The notes: a model not told the origin generated them from the letters alone. 64,000 nucleotides of DNA from Candidatus Dependentiae bacterium (GCA_020431705.1 JAGQHQ010000004.1:17062-81061); one strand, 5' to 3'. Shown: positions 9,759-18,761, counted from the stretch's first letter. Translations and numbers: made by a program.

Positions 9759-10757
9759 CTACCCAATATCTCTAAAAATCCTCTTAACAGAGGCCAAAGA
9801 ACCAACCAAAGAGCTTGCCTCATATGGTAGTATAATCATTTTATCATCTTTACCCTCAGTCATTTTTGGAAGTGCTTTGATGTATTCAGTTGCAATCATA
9901 TATGGCAACGGATCACCTTGTGGTACTGCACTTTGAATAACCTTAATTGCTTGCGCTTCCGCTTCGGCTATTTTTAAACGTGCAAGCGCCTCTCCTTCTG
10001 CACGGGCAATTTTTGCCTCAGCATCACCTCGTGCACGTTGTACATGTGATTCACGTTCACCTTCAGCACGCAAGATTGCAGAGCGCTTATTACCCTCAGC
10101 TTCAAGAATAATCGCACGCCTATCTCGCTCAGCACGCATTTGTTTTTCCATTGCTTGGCGAATATCAGCTGGCGGATTGACCTCCTGCAGTTCAACACGG
10201 TTAACTTTAACACCCCATTTATCAGTTGCTTCATCTAAAATCAAACGAAGCTTCTCATTAATCTCATCACGAGATACCAATGTTTCATCCAAATCCATTG
10301 AACCAACAACGTTACGTAGCGTTGTTTGTGTTAATTTTTCTATTGCTTCTGGTAAATTATTTACTTCATAAATAGCAGATTTTGGATCAGTAATTTGATA
10401 ATACAGCAATGCATTAATTTCCATCGTCACGTTATCCTTAGTAATAACGTTTTGCTTTGGAAAATCATACACCGATTCACGTAAATCAATACGATTAAAC
10501 GTTTTGGTAAAACGATAGTATCGTTTGCGTTCCACCTCTTCTACATAACTCCACACAACATTACGTGCATTATCAATGAATGGCACAACGAAATGCAATC
10601 CAGGCCCAAGAGTACGGCTATATTTGCCCAAACGCTCTATCAAAATAATTTCTGCTTGTCTAACCAAAAAAACTGAACGGACAGCAAACAAAAATAAAAA
10701 AATTACACTCACTGAGAAAAATATACTAAATCCAACAGGCAATAACGTAAATATCAT
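9759..10757 (-). CDS. SPFH/Band 7 (stomatin-like, QmcA/paraslipin) membrane protein
   Basis: 332 aa. One N-terminal membrane helix (residues about 5-28) precedes a complete SPFH domain: the RLGKYSRTLGPGLHFVVPF start, a DNVTMEINALLYYQI core and the NPPADIRQAM exit. A long Ala/Glu/Arg-rich coiled coil (about 195-280) drives oligomerisation in this family. Such proteins form large ring-like scaffolds in the inner membrane and organise proteases or lipid microdomains. Its start is 2 nt from the end of the upstream nfeD-like gene, and this pairing is characteristic (compare E. coli qmcA-ybbK). The start has an AAAGGATA ribosome binding site. Family assignment is secure; cellular role is inferred. 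Confidence 0.92.
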   Translation of the reverse strand: MIFTLLPVGFSIFFSVSVIFLFLFAVRSVFLVRQAEIILIERLGKYSRTLGPGLHFVVPFIDNARNVVWSYVEEVERKRYYRFTKTFNRIDLRESVYDFPKQNVITKDNVTMEINALLYYQITDPKSAIYEVNNLPEAIEKLTQTTLRNVVGSMDLDETLVSRDEINEKLRLILDEATDKWGVKVNRVELQEVNPPADIRQAMEKQMRAERDRRAIILEAEGNKRSAILRAEGERESHVQRARGDAEAKIARAEGEALARLKIAEAEAQAIKVIQSAVPQGDPLPYMIATEYIKALPKMTEGKDDKMIILPYEASSLVGSLASVKRIFRDIG

Positions 10758-10759
10758 GA

Positions 10760-11203
10760 TTATCCTTTCAGTTTCTTAACAATAAGGTGTACGCCCCTGA
10801 TATCAATAATTTCTACTGCGCTATTTTTTTCAATGATTTGATTGTTGTATGATTGCGCCGACCATACCTGCCCACGCACCTTTACCTGACCTGAAAAATC
10901 TTGTTCAATTTTTTTTATGACATAACCACGTTTGCCCTGCAATGCGTAAACATTTGTCGGAAATACATGACGAGGTATCATTTGTTTCTTTACCCAATAA
11001 CGCAAAAAAACAAATGAGCCACTAGTTACACATAAAAACACGATCGTTTGAACGAAAAACGAAAGTAAAAATAAGCTTGCAACTGCGCTACCCAATGCAC
11101 CAGCAAAAAATGAGATAAAAAAGAAAAATCCTGGGCTTCCCATTTCCATAATCAGAAAAAAAAGCGCTATGACAAGCCAGCCATAAAAAAATTGATCAAA
11201 CAT
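10760..11203 (-). CDS. NfeD-like membrane protein with OB-fold domain
   Basis: 147 aa. Residues about 5-80 contain three or four hydrophobic helices, including the MEMGSPGFFFFISFFAGAL segment typical of short NfeD (YbbK type). The C-terminal 60 residues form the NfeD OB-fold (GKRGYVIKKI, then GQVKVRGQVW). It is first in a two-gene operon with the SPFH protein, which it is expected to bind in the inner membrane. The ATG at 11203 has a CAGGAG ribosome binding site 7 nt upstream. Confidence 0.88.
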   Translation of the reverse strand: MFDQFFYGWLVIALFFLIMEMGSPGFFFFISFFAGALGSAVASLFLLSFFVQTIVFLCVTSGSFVFLRYWVKKQMIPRHVFPTNVYALQGKRGYVIKKIEQDFSGQVKVRGQVWSAQSYNNQIIEKNSAVEIIDIRGVHLIVKKLKG

Positions 11204-11634
11204 TGAGCACTCCTGTCCTCATTCAAATACTTAACGGACAAAATAGTGTAGAATAAATAGCCCCAAGTCACATTAAACTGAAAGGCCGAACAAAACGCCT
11301 GCATAAAAAATTTTACATGAATAGAAAATTTTGAAAAGAGTTAAGAAAAGTCATTTCTCAGAAAAAAAGCATTCGCAGGACAAGAAAAAGCGCAAAGAAC
11401 ATTATGCAAGCAGTGCGCTTTATTTCAAACAATCCTTAGTAACAACTCAAACAAGTTCTGATAATATATTTTTTATATCTATATTAATACAGATAGAAGC
11501 ACCCCTATCCCTGTAAACACGCACTAGGAGCAACAATTGAGTATATGCCAAAATAGGCAATATATTTTTATTTATTGACATTTATTTCTATCTGTGCAAA
11601 ATTACACATACGAAACACGATAAAAGGGATTATT
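11204..11634. other. Intergenic region between divergent genes
   Basis: About 430 bp separating nfeD (minus) from an exported protein (plus). A 61-codon frame with a TTG start (11331-11516) is open, but has no ribosome binding site or recognisable product. A hairpin at 11542-11564 (TATATGCC / GGCAATATA with a bulge) followed by T5 looks like a small terminator on the plus strand, which might mean a short transcript is made here. Nothing else stands out. Confidence 0.4.
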
Positions 11635-12183
11635 ATGAAAACTAACATACACTATATTTTCTTACTCGGCTCTGTTCTCCTTGCACTCAATAGTATTACA
11701 ACATGCGCACCAAAAGATAAAACTAGACAAAAAGAAAAAAGAGCTAGAATAAAATTAGAAAACAAAATATTAAAGGTTAAAGAAAATAGGGTGGCGATAA
11801 AGCTTGGATATGCAAAAAGAATTCGTTTAATAAACATAGAAGCTGGTGAATTTAAAGAAGAAGATTCTCTCAATGGCCCGCTATTAAATGGTAGTGAAGA
11901 GAGAGAAAAAGAGTTTTTATATAACAGATTTACTCTGACTGAAAGAAGAAACCCAACTGCAAGGTGGATACTTTTTGGTCTTTATAAAGAATCAGAGAAA
12001 GAGGAAATAGAAATGTGTAAGGAAGAACAAGAATACAAGAAATTTTTAGATAAAAACCAGAAATGGATAGACAATAAAATTAATGAAATAAAACAAGAAC
12101 GAGAAAGAGATAGAAATATAAAAATAGCGCTTATGTACCCCTTATTTATAATAATGAAGCTGAAAAGCTATTCATTTTTCTAA
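11635..12183 (+). CDS. Exported, highly charged protein of unknown function
   Basis: 182 aa from the ATG at 11635, behind an AAGGGA ribosome binding site. It begins with a signal peptide (MKTNIHYIFLLGSVLLALNS) ending SITTC-AP, which is a poor lipobox because Thr replaces the usual Gly/Ala/Ser at -1. The mature part is rich in Lys, Glu and Arg and probably forms helices (about 30-65 and 130-165), ending in a short hydrophobic stretch (MYPLFIIMKL). I recognise no family. A second hydrophobic end after a charged helical body recurs in several exported proteins of this window. Confidence 0.65.
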   Translation: MKTNIHYIFLLGSVLLALNSITTCAPKDKTRQKEKRARIKLENKILKVKENRVAIKLGYAKRIRLINIEAGEFKEEDSLNGPLLNGSEEREKEFLYNRFTLTERRNPTARWILFGLYKESEKEEIEMCKEEQEYKKFLDKNQKWIDNKINEIKQERERDRNIKIALMYPLFIIMKLKSYSFF

Positions 12184-12354
12184 TTAACCCATCACTAAAA
12201 AAGGCATGTCATACATATATCTATAAATGTTGCTGTTTATAGAACGTGTTTTGCTACATGAAGTGTGTATGGCCCGAGCAGTATTCAGGCAAGAGCGTAG
12301 TAATCAAGCAAAGTAGTGCTTTATCAATCTAACAAACAATATGAGGAATATCAT

Positions 12355-13290
12355 ATGAATTTCAACAAAATAACTTTGTTGTCACTATCTTTACTTAGTA
12401 CACTCTCACATGCCATGTAAGAAAAGAATACCACAGAATCTTCATATAATAAAGTACTTGAAGGATCTGGCGAGTATACCATTATTCCGAGAAAAACATT
12501 GAGCAACCATAATTTCTATAGCGATATAACAGATAAAACTCTTTGTTTCGCATTTCATGTACTCAAAACAGGTTGGATTCCTGAACATGCCGAAGATAAA
12601 CTTACTCTACCAGAAGATGCTACTAAACCAAAAAAGAAGCTTTTATCTATAGATGATACACAACATTTTATTGTGAAGCGCATTCATGACTATTACGTTA
12701 AAAGACACAAAAAGAATGATAGAAGGAAAATCAATAAAGTAATCAGTAACAGCTTGCTCATCATTGATAACAAGAAAGTTAGGAACAATACAATTAATAA
12801 AAATAATAATGATCAAAACATACCTACTAAACTTTCTGCATGCGCTAATATGTTTACTAATCGTACAAAGAATTACTTAGATCATCACTTATCATCAAAA
12901 TGGCCAAGACAACACGTTATTGAAGTTGGTAATCAACTTATTTCATGTGTACAGCTTGCAGTTGCTGGAGATACAGCAACATTCTCTAAAAAAGAGGTTG
13001 ATGGTGTATACAGTAAAAACAGAATCCTAAAGCAGAAGAAAGCGAATTTAAAAGCTGAGATTGCAGATAGTCGAAATCAAATTGCACAACAACAAGCTCT
13101 TATTGATGCTGCAAACAAAAAAGCTAGAAACCGTGGCGCAGCGCTTCTTTTAACTGCGGGTGCAGCTGGTGCTGCTAGTGGTGCAGTATATTTAGGTGTT
13201 CAAAAAGGATATATAAATATCACTATAAATACTGAAAAAATAGCTGAAGATTCACCTGAATGGCTTGCTAATATCATCAACAAGAAATAA
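12355..13290 (+). pseudogene. Exported coiled-coil protein interrupted by a nonsense codon at the signal-peptide boundary
   Basis: The ATG at 12355 (ATGAGGAATATC leader) starts a signal peptide MNFNKITLLSLSLLSTLSHAM that runs straight into TAA at 12418-12420. The same frame then stays open for 290 codons to 13290. Other exported proteins here read A-M-E-E at this place, so one G-to-T change (GAA to TAA) would explain the stop. The downstream part contains a charged region, a coiled coil near residues 215-245 (KQKKANLKAEIADS), a Gly/Ala-rich membrane helix near 257-280 (LLLTAGAAGAASGAVYLGV) and a short tail. Without read-through only a leaderless product from a TTG at 12499 could form, and that TTG has no good ribosome binding site. 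Confidence 0.75.
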
Positions 13291-13321
13291 CAATATTCCC
13301 TGTTATCGGGGTTAGTATGGT

Positions 13322-13357
13322 TGAATCCTGGAGTGTATACTCATACTCCAGGATTCA
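13322..13357. terminator. Perfect 13-bp hairpin, likely bidirectional terminator
   Basis: TGAATCCTGGAGT (13322-13334) and ACTCCAGGATTCA (13345-13357) pair perfectly around a 10-nt loop, 31 bp after the interrupted exported gene. On the plus strand a T-rich tract (ATTTTTTATTCTTCTT) follows about 22 nt later. It most likely ends the upstream transcript. Confidence 0.65.
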
Positions 13358-13609
13358 ATACATACACTATCGTTTATACTATTTTTTATTCTTCTTATCT
13401 GATCTTCTTTTTAGCAACCGGCTTTTTATTATTATTTTTTTTAGAAATAGGCTCATTATGCTCTATCTTGAAGCAATATCTAAAAGAACACAAGAACAAC
13501 ATATACGATGGAAAGAAAATATAAAAAGATGAGTAGGCTTAGGCAAAAGGTGATATGTTGGAACTGTTTTTATATTCAATTTTGATTAGCTTGTTCTTTC
13601 CATTTCCAT

Positions 13610-13637
13610 GTTTAAGCAATCATAGTTTAAGCAATCA
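13610..13637. repeat. 13-bp direct repeat upstream of RNA candidate
   Basis: GTTTAAGCAATCA occurs at 13610-13622 and again at 13625-13637, separated by 2 bp, ending 10 bp before the structured element. The 15-bp period is not a whole helical turn, but it could be a tandem protein-binding site. Its function is unknown. Confidence 0.45.
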
Positions 13638-13647
13638 CATAAAAAAC

Positions 13648-13755
13648 GTAGGTAGAGAGTCAGTATACTTGCATTACCATCTCTGATAATGCAAGGAGCT
13701 TTATGGTGTAACAGCCGAAACCGTTAGATCATAAAGGCTACTTCCCCCTACCTAC
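13648..13755. ncRNA. Candidate structured RNA with three-way-junction fold
   Basis: A closing stem GTAGGTAG (13648-13655) with CTACCTAC (13748-13755) encloses two hairpins. P2 is CTTGCATTA (13668-13676) with TAATGCAAG (13687-13695), a perfect 9 bp with loop CCATCTCTGA. P3 is AGC-TTTATG (13697-13705) with CATAAA-G-GCT (13730-13739), one bulge, extended by TAAC (13709-13712) and GTTA (13723-13726) around an AGCCGAAACC loop. All three helices nest without conflict in about 108 nt of otherwise AT-rich non-coding DNA. Orientation is unclear because the fold works on both strands. I could not match it to SRP RNA, 6S, tmRNA, a purine or TPP riboswitch, or a self-cleaving ribozyme. A small palindromic mobile element is the main alternative. 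Confidence 0.5.
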
Positions 13756-13886
13756 TTTCATAATATCGAAACGTACGATATAATTGCAACAGTTTTTAAT
13801 GTTTTTATTTATCTTTTTTTATTTTTTTCCAATACAAGCCATCAATCATCTTTTGCATCAAAAAAGACCTTTTATTTTTGAGGATT

Positions 13887-13915
13887 TTGAGCTATAAAAA
13901 TCCATACATTATAAT
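13887..13915 (+). promoter_or_regulatory. Sigma-70-type promoter for the lipoprotein hydrolase gene
   Basis: TTGAGC (13887-13892), a 17-bp spacer and a perfect TATAAT (13910-13915). Transcription would begin near 13922, about 23 nt before the ATG at 13945. A second TATAAT at 13933-13938 lies too close to the ATG to give a leader. Confidence 0.6.
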
Positions 13916-13944
13916 TATCAAAAGCTATACGTTATAATGAGGGT

Positions 13945-14904
13945 ATGAAGAATATTAGTAGTAAAAAGTTTTTTTTATGTATAAGTACTATTTTAACCTG
14001 CTTGACCGGTTGTAATCCCTATAAAAATATGATCAAGAAAAAGGTGATCATAAAAAAACAAAGCTTATTTAATACAATAGAGCAAGAAAAAAAAGAAAAA
14101 ATACCAATCATTACTATATGGATTCATGGCACACGGCCATCAATAAGAGCATTAAAAATTCTACATAAACTTGCTCAAAAACCTGCACGCATTTTGGGAA
14201 TTAAAAAATTACCCTATTTTCATTCAGTACCAGGACTTAAGCACATTTCAGAAGTTGATCCACAATATCGTTTGCGTAGGCATATGGAAATATTAACAAT
14301 CAATAATCCTGATACCTATCCACGAGAACACGCATATATTTTTGGCTGGTCAGGAAAATTAAGTTTTACTGAACGAGAAAAAGAAGCACGCAACTTGTAT
14401 CATGCATTACAAAACATTTCAATTAAATATAAAAATACATACAACACACAACCAATAATACGAATCATTGCACACAGCCATGGTGGAAACGTCGCACTCA
14501 ATCTGGCAAAAATACATAAACAAGAAAATGCGTTTGCTCTGTATGTTGATGAACTTATCTTACTTGGATGTCCAGTACAAAAAGAAACGGCATATTATAC
14601 AGCAGATCCTATCTTTAAAAAAATTTATTCTTTGTACTCACACAGCGATATTATTCAAATCATTGACCCACAAGGATTATATAGCCGAGGACGACCATTT
14701 TTTTCTAAACGACGATTTCCCTTCCACGAAAAAATGAAGCAGGTATATACAACATTTAATGGTCGCCCAATGCTTCATTTGAGTTTCATAATAGATAAAT
14801 TTATTAAAAATTTACCTGCAATCATACAAAAAATTAATAATTGGTACGAAACAAAGCCAATTCAAAAATATGAAATCAGAAAACTGAGAATATTTATTCA
14901 ATAA
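13945..14904 (+). CDS. Predicted lipoprotein with alpha/beta-hydrolase fold
   Basis: 319 aa. The N-terminus has a lipoprotein signal peptide with lipobox LTGC (Cys at residue 26), so it is expected to be membrane-anchored outside the cytoplasm. The core fits an alpha/beta hydrolase: strand plus oxyanion-type IWIHGTRPS near residue 57, and a nucleophile elbow IAHSHGGN near 174-181 (Ser within H-S-H-G-G). The Asp and His needed for a Ser-His-Asp triad would come from the C-terminal half (for example SHSDIIQIID near 232), but I cannot assign them securely. Lipase/esterase or palmitoyl-thioesterase-like activity is possible; the substrate is unknown. It starts 30 nt downstream of a good promoter. 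Confidence 0.75.
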   Translation: MKNISSKKFFLCISTILTCLTGCNPYKNMIKKKVIIKKQSLFNTIEQEKKEKIPIITIWIHGTRPSIRALKILHKLAQKPARILGIKKLPYFHSVPGLKHISEVDPQYRLRRHMEILTINNPDTYPREHAYIFGWSGKLSFTEREKEARNLYHALQNISIKYKNTYNTQPIIRIIAHSHGGNVALNLAKIHKQENAFALYVDELILLGCPVQKETAYYTADPIFKKIYSLYSHSDIIQIIDPQGLYSRGRPFFSKRRFPFHEKMKQVYTTFNGRPMLHLSFIIDKFIKNLPAIIQKINNWYETKPIQKYEIRKLRIFIQ

Positions 14905-15023
14905 GAAAAAACTAGCTTAAAAATATTTACATATAGCTATTTGTATATATAATTACTTTTCAAGGTGTATCAACATCCATATTTTCTAGATACGTTCACA
15001 ATTTTTTTCTTTAAGGAAAACTT

Positions 15024-16241
15024 ATGAATTCTAAAAAACAATTATCGCTATTTATTTGGCTTTCCATTGCATCCACTATTTTTTCTGCTTCACTCGCAAT
15101 GGAAGAAGGACCACCTACAAAATATAATCTTGTCTGTAAATCTAAAAAACACCGTACAAGTAATATAGTACACGATGCTAGTACTGCTAAATGGAATAAA
15201 AAGAAAAAAAAAGAGCTTAAGATCTATCGTAAAAATGGTGGCAAAGATGCAGATCTTTATCAACCAAATTCACTTTTTGCTGAAATATTAAAACAATTTC
15301 CATATAAGAATATAGGGCAAAAAGTTAACCTCAACAATATTAGGCTTAATAATTTGATAGATTTTGAAAATCTCCTTGATACAATGATTCTTAAAAAACA
15401 AATTGTACCAAATAATAATTTATTACAAAAAGCGCTCATAATTGCAAATTCACTTTCAGTAGGATCAGAAGAAACATATATTTTGCTAAACAAACCACAA
15501 AATATTACTCAATTATGTCAAGCAGCTGGCAATATAGTTCTATCGCATGCTCTAAGTAGTATAAGCACTCAAGATGCTATTAATTTTTTGGATAAAACAA
15601 AGACATTTTTTACTATACAACTAAAGAAAAATCCATTTTTATCCGGTGTATTTTTAAATAACATTTCTTGCATAGTTACAAGTGCCGGACCAAGAAAAAT
15701 ATTATCCAATATAATACAAAAAAATTATGGATTACAATTTAATAACACAGAAATTGCTAAGTTAAAAACAAGCGAATATCTGAAGTGGAATAAAATATGT
15801 AACGAATGGGATAAAAAATATGGAACTATAAAAAAAATATCATATCATACAACAAATAGTATGTTTTCCTTATTCCCTGCACTTGCGATCGGACCATTAA
15901 TGATAATGACATTTAGACACTACACGCAAATAACAAATAACAAACCTAATAGTAATATTGGTAGTATTATTACTGGAACATCATATTTCATTTTGTCAAT
16001 AGCGTGTGCCCTAATGACATATGAATCAATAACTGATAAAGAAATACCATTCACAACAAAAAAATTGACCGATTACCCACGGAAGCCAATCTTAAGAGCA
16101 ATATCTCATATACATCACCAAGATCATACTGCACAAAGCTATACAGATTTAACAATAAATCAGAGATTATGTACATTTGCTGCTTTTAATATTAGTTATT
16201 TAATCATCCTATCTCTAGTGAATAATATAAAATATAAATGA
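15024..16241 (+). CDS. Exported membrane protein with A-M-E-E signal boundary, unknown function
   Basis: 405 aa. The start ATG follows an AAGGAAA ribosome binding site. A signal peptide (about 1-25) ends SASLA-MEE. Residues 26-270 are mostly helical, Lys/Asn/Leu-rich and without recognisable motifs. The last third has three hydrophobic segments: near 287-303 (FSLFPALAIGPLMIMTF), 312-335 (IGSIITGTSYFILSIACALM) and 385-400 (FNISYLIILSL). It is probably an inner membrane protein with a large periplasmic region. It ends just before a strong terminator. No family recognised. Confidence 0.7.
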   Translation: MNSKKQLSLFIWLSIASTIFSASLAMEEGPPTKYNLVCKSKKHRTSNIVHDASTAKWNKKKKKELKIYRKNGGKDADLYQPNSLFAEILKQFPYKNIGQKVNLNNIRLNNLIDFENLLDTMILKKQIVPNNNLLQKALIIANSLSVGSEETYILLNKPQNITQLCQAAGNIVLSHALSSISTQDAINFLDKTKTFFTIQLKKNPFLSGVFLNNISCIVTSAGPRKILSNIIQKNYGLQFNNTEIAKLKTSEYLKWNKICNEWDKKYGTIKKISYHTTNSMFSLFPALAIGPLMIMTFRHYTQITNNKPNSNIGSIITGTSYFILSIACALMTYESITDKEIPFTTKKLTDYPRKPILRAISHIHHQDHTAQSYTDLTINQRLCTFAAFNISYLIILSLVNNIKYK

Positions 16242-16270
16242 TAATTTAATTTATATATCTAGATGCCATT

Positions 16271-16309
16271 AAAAAAGACACTAACGCAATAAGCACTAGT
16301 GTCTTTTTT
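16271..16309. terminator. Strong bidirectional intrinsic terminator
   Basis: AAAAAAGACACTA (16271-16283) pairs with TAGTGTCTTTTTT (16297-16309) around a 13-nt loop. The A-run and T-run flank a GC-containing core, so it works in both directions. It separates the plus-strand exported gene from the convergent transketolase gene. Confidence 0.85.
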
Positions 16310-16338
16310 CGCTTATCTCAAAAATCATCTACCATTCA

Positions 16339-18255
16339 CTAAGTTATTATCTTTCTATCTGTTTTTGATTCTTTAGTAAGCATCATTTTTACTTTCTGTA
16401 CAATCGCACCTGCATTAATCTTCATCAAAGCAAGTAATTCTTCTGGCTTACCTGAGCGTGGTAATTCAGTTACTGCTAAACATTCGATATGAATATTAGT
16501 ATTACGTAATACATATGTAATTGCTTGCCCTAAGCCACTCTCAAGATAATGGTCTTCTATTGTAATGACTTTTTTACCTGATTTATTAGCAATATCAATA
16601 ATTGTTTGTATATCAAGTGGTTTAATTGAATATAAATCAATTACTGATGCTACAATACTATCACCAATTAATAATTTATAAGCCTTGAGCGCTTCATGTA
16701 GTGTAACACCAGCTCCAATCAAGCAAATATCATCACTTTCACTTTGTTTAACAACCTTGCAACCTCCAATAGGAAAATTATCTGAACTATCATATAATAC
16801 TGGTGTTGCCATCCGTGTTGTACGTAGATAACTAATACCTTGATTATATTCACCCATCTCTCCAATCAATTTATGTGTACTTATTGCATCAGATGGATAT
16901 AAAACAACCGAGCCCGGTAGCGCTCGCATTAATGCAATATCTTCCAGTCCCATTTGTGATGGTCCATCTTGCCCAATAGAAATCCCAGCATGTGAACCAA
17001 CTAAACGCAAACTTGAATTCCCAATAGCTGCCATACGAATTTGATCGTACGCACGGGAAAAAAATGATGCAAATGTAGAAATAAATGGTATTTTACCTCT
17101 TCGCTCCATACCAACACCCATACTCACCATATTCTGTTCTGCAATAAAACATTGCACAAAACGATCTGGGTGTCTTTCTTCGAAAATATCTGTAAATGTA
17201 GAATTCTTTACTTCAGCATCAAGACACACAACACTTTTACACTCATCACCCAAATCAGCGAGTGCTTTCCCATACGCCTTGCGTGTTGGTACCATATCAC
17301 CAAACTTGTATAGTGGATCTGGTATTTCTACACCAATACACTGTTGTGGATCTGATACATCAGCAGAAACTTCTGGTACTTTTGGTTTCCAATCAAAGTT
17401 TTTTTCATCAAATACCGCTGAATCTGGGTATTTCTCTGCCAACTCTTGCAAAACTTCATTAACTTCTTCTTTCTCAAATGCTTTGCCATGAAAACCTATT
17501 TTGTCTTCGACACGCGTGATTGGGTGACCTTTAAATGTTTTGGCAATAATTACCGTTGGATGATCTTTATGTTCACGGGCCTTTTGCAGTGCTTTAACAA
17601 TATGATGCATATCGTGTCCATCAATAACAAGAGTATGCCATCCAAATGCTTTAAATTTTTCTTCATATCTGTGTACATGATGTTCATGTATCGTCGGTGC
17701 ACTTTGGCCCAAACGATTACAATCAACAATCGCTATTAAGTTATCTAATTTATAATAGTGTACAAGCTCAGCGGCTTCCCATATAGACCCTTCAGCAATT
17801 TCACCATCACCAAGTAATACATAAGTACGAAAGGCACGTTTATCAATTTTAGCACTAAGCGCCATGCCAGCACCAATTGATAATCCCATCCCTAATGAAC
17901 CAGTTGCCGCTTCTGCATATTTGAAGCGTAATGTTGGATGCCCTTCAATCGGTGAATCAATATTTCGATAAGTATATAAATCACTTTCACTGATTACACC
18001 AACCTCTTTCCATGCTGCATATAACAATGGAGACGCATGGCCTTTTGATAAGACAAAACGATCATTATCTGGGTTATCAAAATTATGCGGATCATAATGC
18101 ATCGCATCAAAAAAAATAGCAGCAGTCACATCTGCTGCAGACAAACACGTTGTTGGATGCCCCGAACCAGCCTTAGAAGTCATTATTAATGAATACATGC
18201 GTAACTTATATGCTTTGTATTCTAAAAAATCCTTTAGGTTATTTTCTGATTTCAT
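16339..18255 (-). CDS. tkt: Transketolase
   Basis: 638 aa, full length. It transfers two-carbon ketol units between sugar phosphates in the non-oxidative pentose phosphate pathway, using thiamine diphosphate. Visible features are the N-terminal SKAGSGHP and KGHASPLLYA segments, the thiamine-diphosphate motif GDGEIAEGSIWEA...IVDCN near residues 148-180, and a pyrimidine-binding domain from about 320 (FVQCFIAEQNMVSMGVG). The C-terminal domain follows. The length and the split of domains resemble archaeal/DXS-neighbouring short transketolases joined in one chain. Its start overlaps the stop of the upstream small exported gene by 1 bp (TAATG), so the two are coupled. Confidence 0.95.
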   Translation of the reverse strand: MKSENNLKDFLEYKAYKLRMYSLIMTSKAGSGHPTTCLSAADVTAAIFFDAMHYDPHNFDNPDNDRFVLSKGHASPLLYAAWKEVGVISESDLYTYRNIDSPIEGHPTLRFKYAEAATGSLGMGLSIGAGMALSAKIDKRAFRTYVLLGDGEIAEGSIWEAAELVHYYKLDNLIAIVDCNRLGQSAPTIHEHHVHRYEEKFKAFGWHTLVIDGHDMHHIVKALQKAREHKDHPTVIIAKTFKGHPITRVEDKIGFHGKAFEKEEVNEVLQELAEKYPDSAVFDEKNFDWKPKVPEVSADVSDPQQCIGVEIPDPLYKFGDMVPTRKAYGKALADLGDECKSVVCLDAEVKNSTFTDIFEERHPDRFVQCFIAEQNMVSMGVGMERRGKIPFISTFASFFSRAYDQIRMAAIGNSSLRLVGSHAGISIGQDGPSQMGLEDIALMRALPGSVVLYPSDAISTHKLIGEMGEYNQGISYLRTTRMATPVLYDSSDNFPIGGCKVVKQSESDDICLIGAGVTLHEALKAYKLLIGDSIVASVIDLYSIKPLDIQTIIDIANKSGKKVITIEDHYLESGLGQAITYVLRNTNIHIECLAVTELPRSGKPEELLALMKINAGAIVQKVKMMLTKESKTDRKIIT

Positions 18256-18761
18256 TATGTTTCTTTCTCAGTTTTTGTCTTTTTTGATACAGTTAAATAC
18301 GCTAGAAACGCCCCGTGAACTATAAATATTTGTTGTATAACATGCTGCTTAAATTCGTTTGAGTAAGGAGCTTGCGCAAAAGATCGTAATATCTCAACAC
18401 TAGTATCAATTTGTGTATAAAGCACTTCTTTATTTTTATTATCAGGCATTTTTATTACATAGTTTGTTAGACCCAAAAGACTTAATAGCGTGTCCCGTAA
18501 AAATGCTGTTTTTATGTGGTTACCGGTCGTCTTTCCAAGTAACGCATGTACAGCTTTTATTGTAAAATCATTTATATTTTCTGTTTTTGTTATGTCATAA
18601 GGCAAAGACTGTAACAAATTCTCTTGCTCAAAAGTATTTTGATTTTGATCACTATCTATTAAATTACCAACAAATTCACTATCTCTATTATTCTGTTCCT
18701 CCATTGTAAAAGATAAACCATTAACACCCAATAATAGAAACGCAACTATTAATTTTTTCAT
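18255..18761 (-). CDS. Small exported protein with M-E-E signal boundary, unknown function
   Basis: 168 aa from the ATG at 18761, chosen over an upstream in-frame ATG because an AGAGG ribosome binding site precedes it and it starts a signal peptide (MKKLIVAFLLLGVNGLSFT-MEE). The mature protein is helical and hydrophilic, with a segment near residues 110-160 rich in Leu and polar residues. There are no recognised domains. Translation ends one base into the tkt start, so both genes are one operon, but nothing in the sequence links it to transketolase function. Confidence 0.7.
   Translation of the reverse strand: MKKLIVAFLLLGVNGLSFTMEEQNNRDSEFVGNLIDSDQNQNTFEQENLLQSLPYDITKTENINDFTIKAVHALLGKTTGNHIKTAFLRDTLLSLLGLTNYVIKMPDNKNKEVLYTQIDTSVEILRSFAQAPYSNEFKQHVIQQIFIVHGAFLAYLTVSKKTKTEKET

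Larger units (their letters stand above)
13291..13944. other. Long intergenic region with hairpin and structured-RNA candidate
   Basis: About 650 bp without a convincing protein gene. It holds a 13-bp perfect hairpin (13322-13357), a possible 35-codon Lys-rich minus-strand frame (13395-13502, no ribosome binding site), a 13-bp direct repeat (13610-13622 and 13625-13637), a multi-stem RNA candidate (13648-13755) and a promoter for the downstream lipoprotein gene (13887-13915). The two plus-strand frames near 13317-13530 look like hydrophobic chance ORFs. Confidence 0.6.

Noticed and set aside
11331..11516. 61-aa plus-strand ORF with TTG start
   Set aside because: No ribosome binding site and no recognisable product; a small hairpin follows it, so a short transcript cannot be excluded.
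13317..13532. Two overlapping hydrophobic plus-strand ORFs
   Set aside because: They read through the 13-bp terminator hairpin and the complement of a Lys-rich stretch; no initiation signal.
13677..13722. Hammerhead-like pieces CTGATAA and GAAAC in the RNA candidate
   Set aside because: CUGAUGA is not exact and both pieces lie in hairpin loops or stems, not at a three-helix core; the fold does not match a hammerhead.
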